Positions 39,501 through 45,500 of a DNA stretch of 64,000 bases are shown here, one piece after another. This DNA is from Stomorhina lunata (Eukaryota; Arthropoda; Insecta; Diptera; Rhiniidae): positions 79,231,995-79,295,994 of the forward strand of contig OW121743.1 in NCBI GenBank assembly GCA_933228675.1, read 5' to 3'. Position 1 is the first letter of the stretch. Each line of letters begins with the position of its first letter. Under the pieces are notes generated by a model. The model saw only the letters and a program-made list of their open reading frames with translations. It searched no databases and had not been told where the DNA came from. Both the position numbers and the translations under genes were made by a program.

Positions 39501-42500
39501 CAAAGTCTCATAATCCTTCGAGAAGCAGATTATATTGTACGACATTCCCTTAGTGTAGGGTATTCATCACTTGCTTGTTTAACCCATTCAGTTTAACCTG
39601 TATTCATTTGTATACACATTTTTCTAGTTTCGCTTAAAGGGTTTCAAAATTTATGTAGTTTCGAGTATGTCAAACAAAATAATACTCGTCCGTACTGTTA
39701 CTTTCAACAGCACAATTGCGATATTAAGTTTCTACGTTTGTGTGCTTCTGGTCGTGTTTTTGTTTATCCTTTTTGTTTCGTTTTGTTTTGTTTGCCGTTT
39801 TGCGTGTAAGAGTCCTTTTTATTATTTGTTCATTTTGTGGTTTAATTGAGGTTACTTTTACTTTATTAAAAAAATGGTACTTTTGAGAATATTTTCACTG
39901 AAAATATTTAATACACCAACTAAATACAACTCAACTAAACCAAACAGATTTCCATTTAAATTGTGATGAATTGCATTGCACAACTTTAGCACAAAATACG
40001 TACATTCTTTACATTTATTTCGGATAAAATGTAGAGCAGTGAACTAACATGGATCTTTTTTTTTTTTGTTAATGTGTGTAGATTTTAAAATGTTAAAATA
40101 TGAGGGTAATGTGAAGTTTATGTTTGGCAACTTAAAGAAAAAGTTTTGTGGAAATCCGCAAAAGAATATGATTTAGAGATTAAAGTTGAAAGAAAAAATT
40201 TTGTAAAGAAAAATGTTTAAAACACATTTTTTAAAGAGATGAATTTCTACAGCGAAATTTTTTTACAAAATTTTTACGACCAAAAACTTTGTATGAAAAA
40301 AATTGCATCCAAAAATTTTCTATAAAAAAAAAATTTATATCGACAAATTTTCTATAACCAAATTTTTATATATAATAATTTTCTATAGAAAAATTTTTAT
40401 ACCGAAAAACTTTCTATTTTCTATAAAATTTTATCCACAAATTTTCTATAGAATATTTTTAATATCAAAAAATTTTTAACAGAAAATTTTTCTATAGAAA
40501 AATTTTTATTAACGAAAAATTCTCTATAGAAAAATTTTTATTAACGAACAATTTTTATTAACGAAAAATTTTCTATCGAAAAATTTTTATTAGCAAAAAA
40601 ATTGTCTATCGAAAAATTTTTATTAACGAAAAATATTCTATAGAAAAATTATTATTAACGAAAACTTTTCTATAGAAAAATTATTATTAACGAAAAATTT
40701 TCTATAGAAAAATTTTTATTAACGAAAAATTTTCTAAAGAAAAATTTTTATTAACGAAAAATTTTCTATAGAAGAATTTCTATTAACGAAAAATTTTCTA
40801 TAGAAAAATTTTTACTAACGAAAAATTTTCTATGGAAAAATTTGTATTAACGAAAAATTTTCTATAGAAGAATTTTTATTAACGAAAAATTTTCTATAGA
40901 AAAATTTGTATTAATGAAAAATTTTCTACAGAAAAATTCCTATTAACGAAAAATTTTCTATAGAAAAATTTTTATTAACGAAAAACTTTCTATAGAAAAA
41001 TTTTTACTAACGAAAAATTTTTATTAACGAAAAATTTTCTATAGAAAAATTTTTATTAACTAAACATTTTCTATAGAAAAAATTTTATAAACGAAAAATT
41101 TTCTATAGAAAAATTTTTATTAACGAAAAATTTTCTATAGAAAAATTTTTATTATCGAAAAATTTTCTATACGAAAATTTTTATATTGAAAAATTTTCTA
41201 TGCGAAAATGTTTATATCGAATAATTTTCTATGCGAAAATTTTTATATCGAAAAATTTTCTATACGAAAATTTTTATATCGAAAAATTTTCTATACGAAA
41301 ATTTTTAAATCGAAATATTTTCTATACGAAAATTTTTAGATCGAAAAATTTTCTATACGAAAATTTTTATATCGAAAAATTTTCTATACGAAAATTTTTA
41401 TATCGAAAAATTTTCTATACGAAAATTTGTATATCGAAATATTTTCTATATGAAAATTTTTATATCGAAAAATTTTCTATACGAAAATTTTTATATCGAA
41501 AAATATTCTATACGAAAATTTTTGTATCGAAAAATTTTCTATACGAATTTTTTTATATCGAAAAATTTTCTATACGAAAATTTTTATATCGAAAAATTTT
41601 CTGTACGAAAATGTTTATATCGAAAAATTTTTTATACGAAAATTTTTATATCGAAAAATTTTCTATACGAAAATTTTTATATCGAAAAATTTTCTGTACG
41701 AAAATGTTTATATCGAAAAATTTTTTATACAAAAATTTTTATATCGAAAAATTTTCTATACGAAAATTTTTATATCGAAAAATTTTCTGTACGAAAATGT
41801 TTATATCGAAAAATTTTTTATACAAAAATTTTTATATCGAAAAATTTTCTATACGAAAATTTTTATATCGAAAAATTTTCTATACAAAAATGTTTATATC
41901 AAAAAATTTTCTATACGAAAATTTTTATATTGAAAAGTTTTTGTATTGAAAAATTTGTATATCCAAAAATTTTTTATAGAAAAATTGCTATAAAATTTTT
42001 GTATGTATTAAAAAAATTTTTGAAAAAAAAAATTCTATAAAATTATTTTTAAAGTCAATCCTTTTTTCCCTGAAAAATTTTAAATAAGTTTAAAATTATT
42101 TACTTATTGTGCGTTTTCTAAAAAGTCCGTGAGGATTTTAAAACATTTGCCTTTAAAATAATGAACTGCAATGCAATATACACCTTCAAGCCAACCATTC
42201 AGGATTTTTGTGGATAAAATTTATTCATTTTTTTGTTATAAAAATTAAACACAAGATTTCCCTGTTGTATGAATAAATAGAGAATGATGGCACGGCTGCT
42301 GCTGCTGGTGATGTTGAACATGTTAATTTTTGAGTTTTTGCCAAAATGTACACAAAAGCAGGAATGAATGACCGACCCGGCCAGTCAGCCAGAGTGTTCC
42401 AAATAGTTTTAGTTTTTATTCGCTTTCAGTTTCTTTGTTTTCAGGATGAAACAAAAACGATTTTTTTTGCTATTTGATGAAATGTAACATATTTTTTAAT

Positions 42501-45500
42501 ATTTTATTTTGCTTTAATGTTAGATTCTAACGGATCTAGGAGGGAAGACAAAAAAATAAGTTACGATCAACTTTATATACTAACAGTAGAGGAACACAAA
42601 AGTTCTTTTTTTGTCACACATGTACAGTCGTCTCCAAGATATATCATGAAACCCCACATTAGTAAATATCTGTTCCCAGATAATTCTGGCAGATCTGAGA
42701 TCGTGATGGAGCAACAAATCACTGAAGTTTTGTAAAGTATGGTAAACCACTATCTTGTTAAATATCTAAATCAAACTAAAATCAAAACTACTAAGCGACT
42801 GCCAGTATGGATGTCGTAGGGGATGCACAGCCGGAGACCTGCCACTCTTCCTATCGGAAAAATGGTGCCATTTAATACTCCGTTTTTTGCGAAAATAAAG
42901 TTTTGGCACTGGATATTTCCAAAGCTATCATACACTTCTGACAAAACTTCTTGCTTTTAGTGTCGATAATAACATCTTTCGATTTAAATGGGCGTACATT
43001 TAAAACATGTTTAAGATTAGTTCAGGGGTACCGCATGGCTCAGTTCTTTCTCCTACTCTATTTTTTATCTTTATAAATGCACTTCTACGTCAAAGTTTCT
43101 ATCTAGTTATTCTTTTGCAGATGATAGTAACGCTTTCCATTCGTATTAATTCAATCATAGATCTAGCCTTTTAGAATGAATGAATCATTAAACCATGATT
43201 TAGAAATAATCTCAGAATGGGCGAATAGAGTCGATTTTATTTCGCGAAAAACTCAATATATTAACGGATCATGTTAGTTCATGTGCATCAATGGGTGTTA
43301 AAATTATCGAGGAATCAGATGATCATCTCGATATTTTGGACATGCAAATTTAATATAATTTCCGTTAAATTAACTACATTCTTAACTGTCAAAAGAAGCA
43401 TTTAAGGTTTTCTAAAACCCTGCAAGAGATACTTCACACTATCTGATCTCCTTACTTTTTCCACCATCAATATCCGACACAAAATGGAATACAAATCTCA
43501 TGTATGGGCTTGTCGGCCGAGTGCAGAAGAGGGCGAATATGCTCATCGGTGACAGGAGGGTATCAGGTTGTGTTACTACTTTGGAATATACTATAATGAA
43601 ATTAGGGAACTCATTCTCAAAATTCGTAATACCCTTTGTACTGCCTCTGCTTTCCCAAGTGGAGACTCGAGACCCGAAAAACTATCTTGGGTATCAAATT
43701 TTGCATTGTCCTTCCAGTTCTTATACTCTTGTAATTTACCAAATAAAACATAGAATTCTGCCAAGATCTTATAGAATACATGTGCTTGCTTAAGTCGGAA
43801 ACAGTTTTAGGAATAATGTCCTTATCGATACATAAAAAACGAATCTTGATGAACATTCTCACAAATTACAACCACCAAGTCTACTCAAAGAAGATCTGTT
43901 TCCAATAATTAGCCCGAGATCGAAGTCTTACAGTCTTCTCTTCACAAGACATCGAATGCATTCGATTTTTTTAAACATCCTTATCAGTTTTGGGTAAGAT
44001 TACCTAAGTTCTAATATCCTTTTTACTTTTCACGTGAGTTCAAAGGCAAAGATGGAGATTTTACTGTAATGCCTTGTATACCTCAAGAAGACCTGAATCC
44101 TCATTGAGAAGTAATACTCAGGCTGTTGCGACCTATACAATTGTATATAATCTATATACTAATTGGGTAACCTTCTTTGGAAAGGGGATATGTAATGTTA
44201 TTGCTTGTTATGTCTACTTTTGGAACAGTAAAGTTGCACGAAGTGTTGTTTGATAGAATCATTATTTATTTTACATCTACGACTTCTTAATGCTGTTGGG
44301 ATTACCGGCGATGGAGAATAATAGACATTAATAATTATTAAAACTAATGTTACCATGACTGGGGCTCGAACCCAGGCGGAATATGATATGTTTTGCTTAG
44401 AATTCGACGTGCTAACCAACTAAGGCAAAGCTTAAAAGTCTGAAAATCGTTGAAATTTTCCAAATTTTGTATATTTTATATTTGTTATACTAGCATGATC
44501 GAAGCCTTCAGCTCACATTGCCCCATACATCAAATGGTTAGATACCAACCCAAGGTCGAAGTCTTAGGTGTTAACTTCCCCGTAGTTCCAGAGATGTTTA
44601 TTTTACGAAATTTCATATTTTCAAAATCAGACTTCGGATAGTCCTATGTAAGACTTTTTCTGACATCTCTATCTATTTAAAGACGAGATTCACAATCTTT
44701 AAATTTATTATGTAAGCTTAAAAACAAAAATTGCGATTTCACGATAATGCCTAGTATATATTAAGAAGCCCTTAGCAAAGAACCCCCGTTGCGCAGTGTC
44801 ACGACTTAAAGACTACAACAAAATCTAATCTGAAAATGTATGGATGGTGTAGGTGTTATGTCGAGCAAACTTAGTACAGGAGTAGCGTATTTCCAGTGAG
44901 ATATCAGACTTCAAATGTCCCGACTCTAAACTTTTCGGGCATCGTTATCAGTTTATAAAAAATAATCTATATATAAGTGCTATTATCCTTTCCAAAGACG
45001 GAGCAGACTCTAAAAGGTCGTATTTCCAACATTAGATATCGAGTGGTTCGATACCAGTTTAAGATCAAAGTATTAGAGGCTCCCGTTTTTGTGGTACCTG
45101 AATAGTTAATTTTTGGTAAGGTCACATTTCCAACATCAAACTTCGAATGTAAGGCTTTTTCTGACATCTCTATCAGTTAAAAGACTAGATTTCCTGAGGG
45201 ATGGAATGTGAGATAAAAAAACATGGTAAAGCTTTGTATATGTACATCAAGAGGCCCAAAACAAAAACCCCCATTGTCACGACTTTAAGACATCGTTATC
45301 ACTTTAGGGAAAAGTATCTATATATTACGTGAGCTCAAACCCAAAAACAGACACATATTTCACGGTAATGCCTTGTATTCCCCAAGAAGCCCTCAACTCC
45401 CATTAAAAAGTGCAACAGTTGTAGAGAATATACTTCACCTCGAACTCACACGATACCAAAGTAGACTCCGAAAGGTAATATTTCTAACATCAGACATCAA

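Noticed and set aside
41200..42040. Long open frames (249 and 196 codons) encoding NFxYENFYIEKFSIRKF-type repeats
   Set aside because: They are the 31-bp satellite read in different frames. 31 is not a multiple of 3, so all three frames give the same 31-residue peptide repeat when the unit lacks stops. No start context, splice sites or non-repeat sequence.
1651..42045. A CRISPR-like array because of regular repeats with variable spacers
   Set aside because: The spacers are a few bases and not unique, the whole unit is tandem, there are no cas genes, and the genome is clearly that of an animal.
42517..42735. 72-codon plus-strand frame with a natural-looking composition
   Set aside because: No recognised family, no splice partners, and adjacent to LINE debris. 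Not enough support to call a gene.
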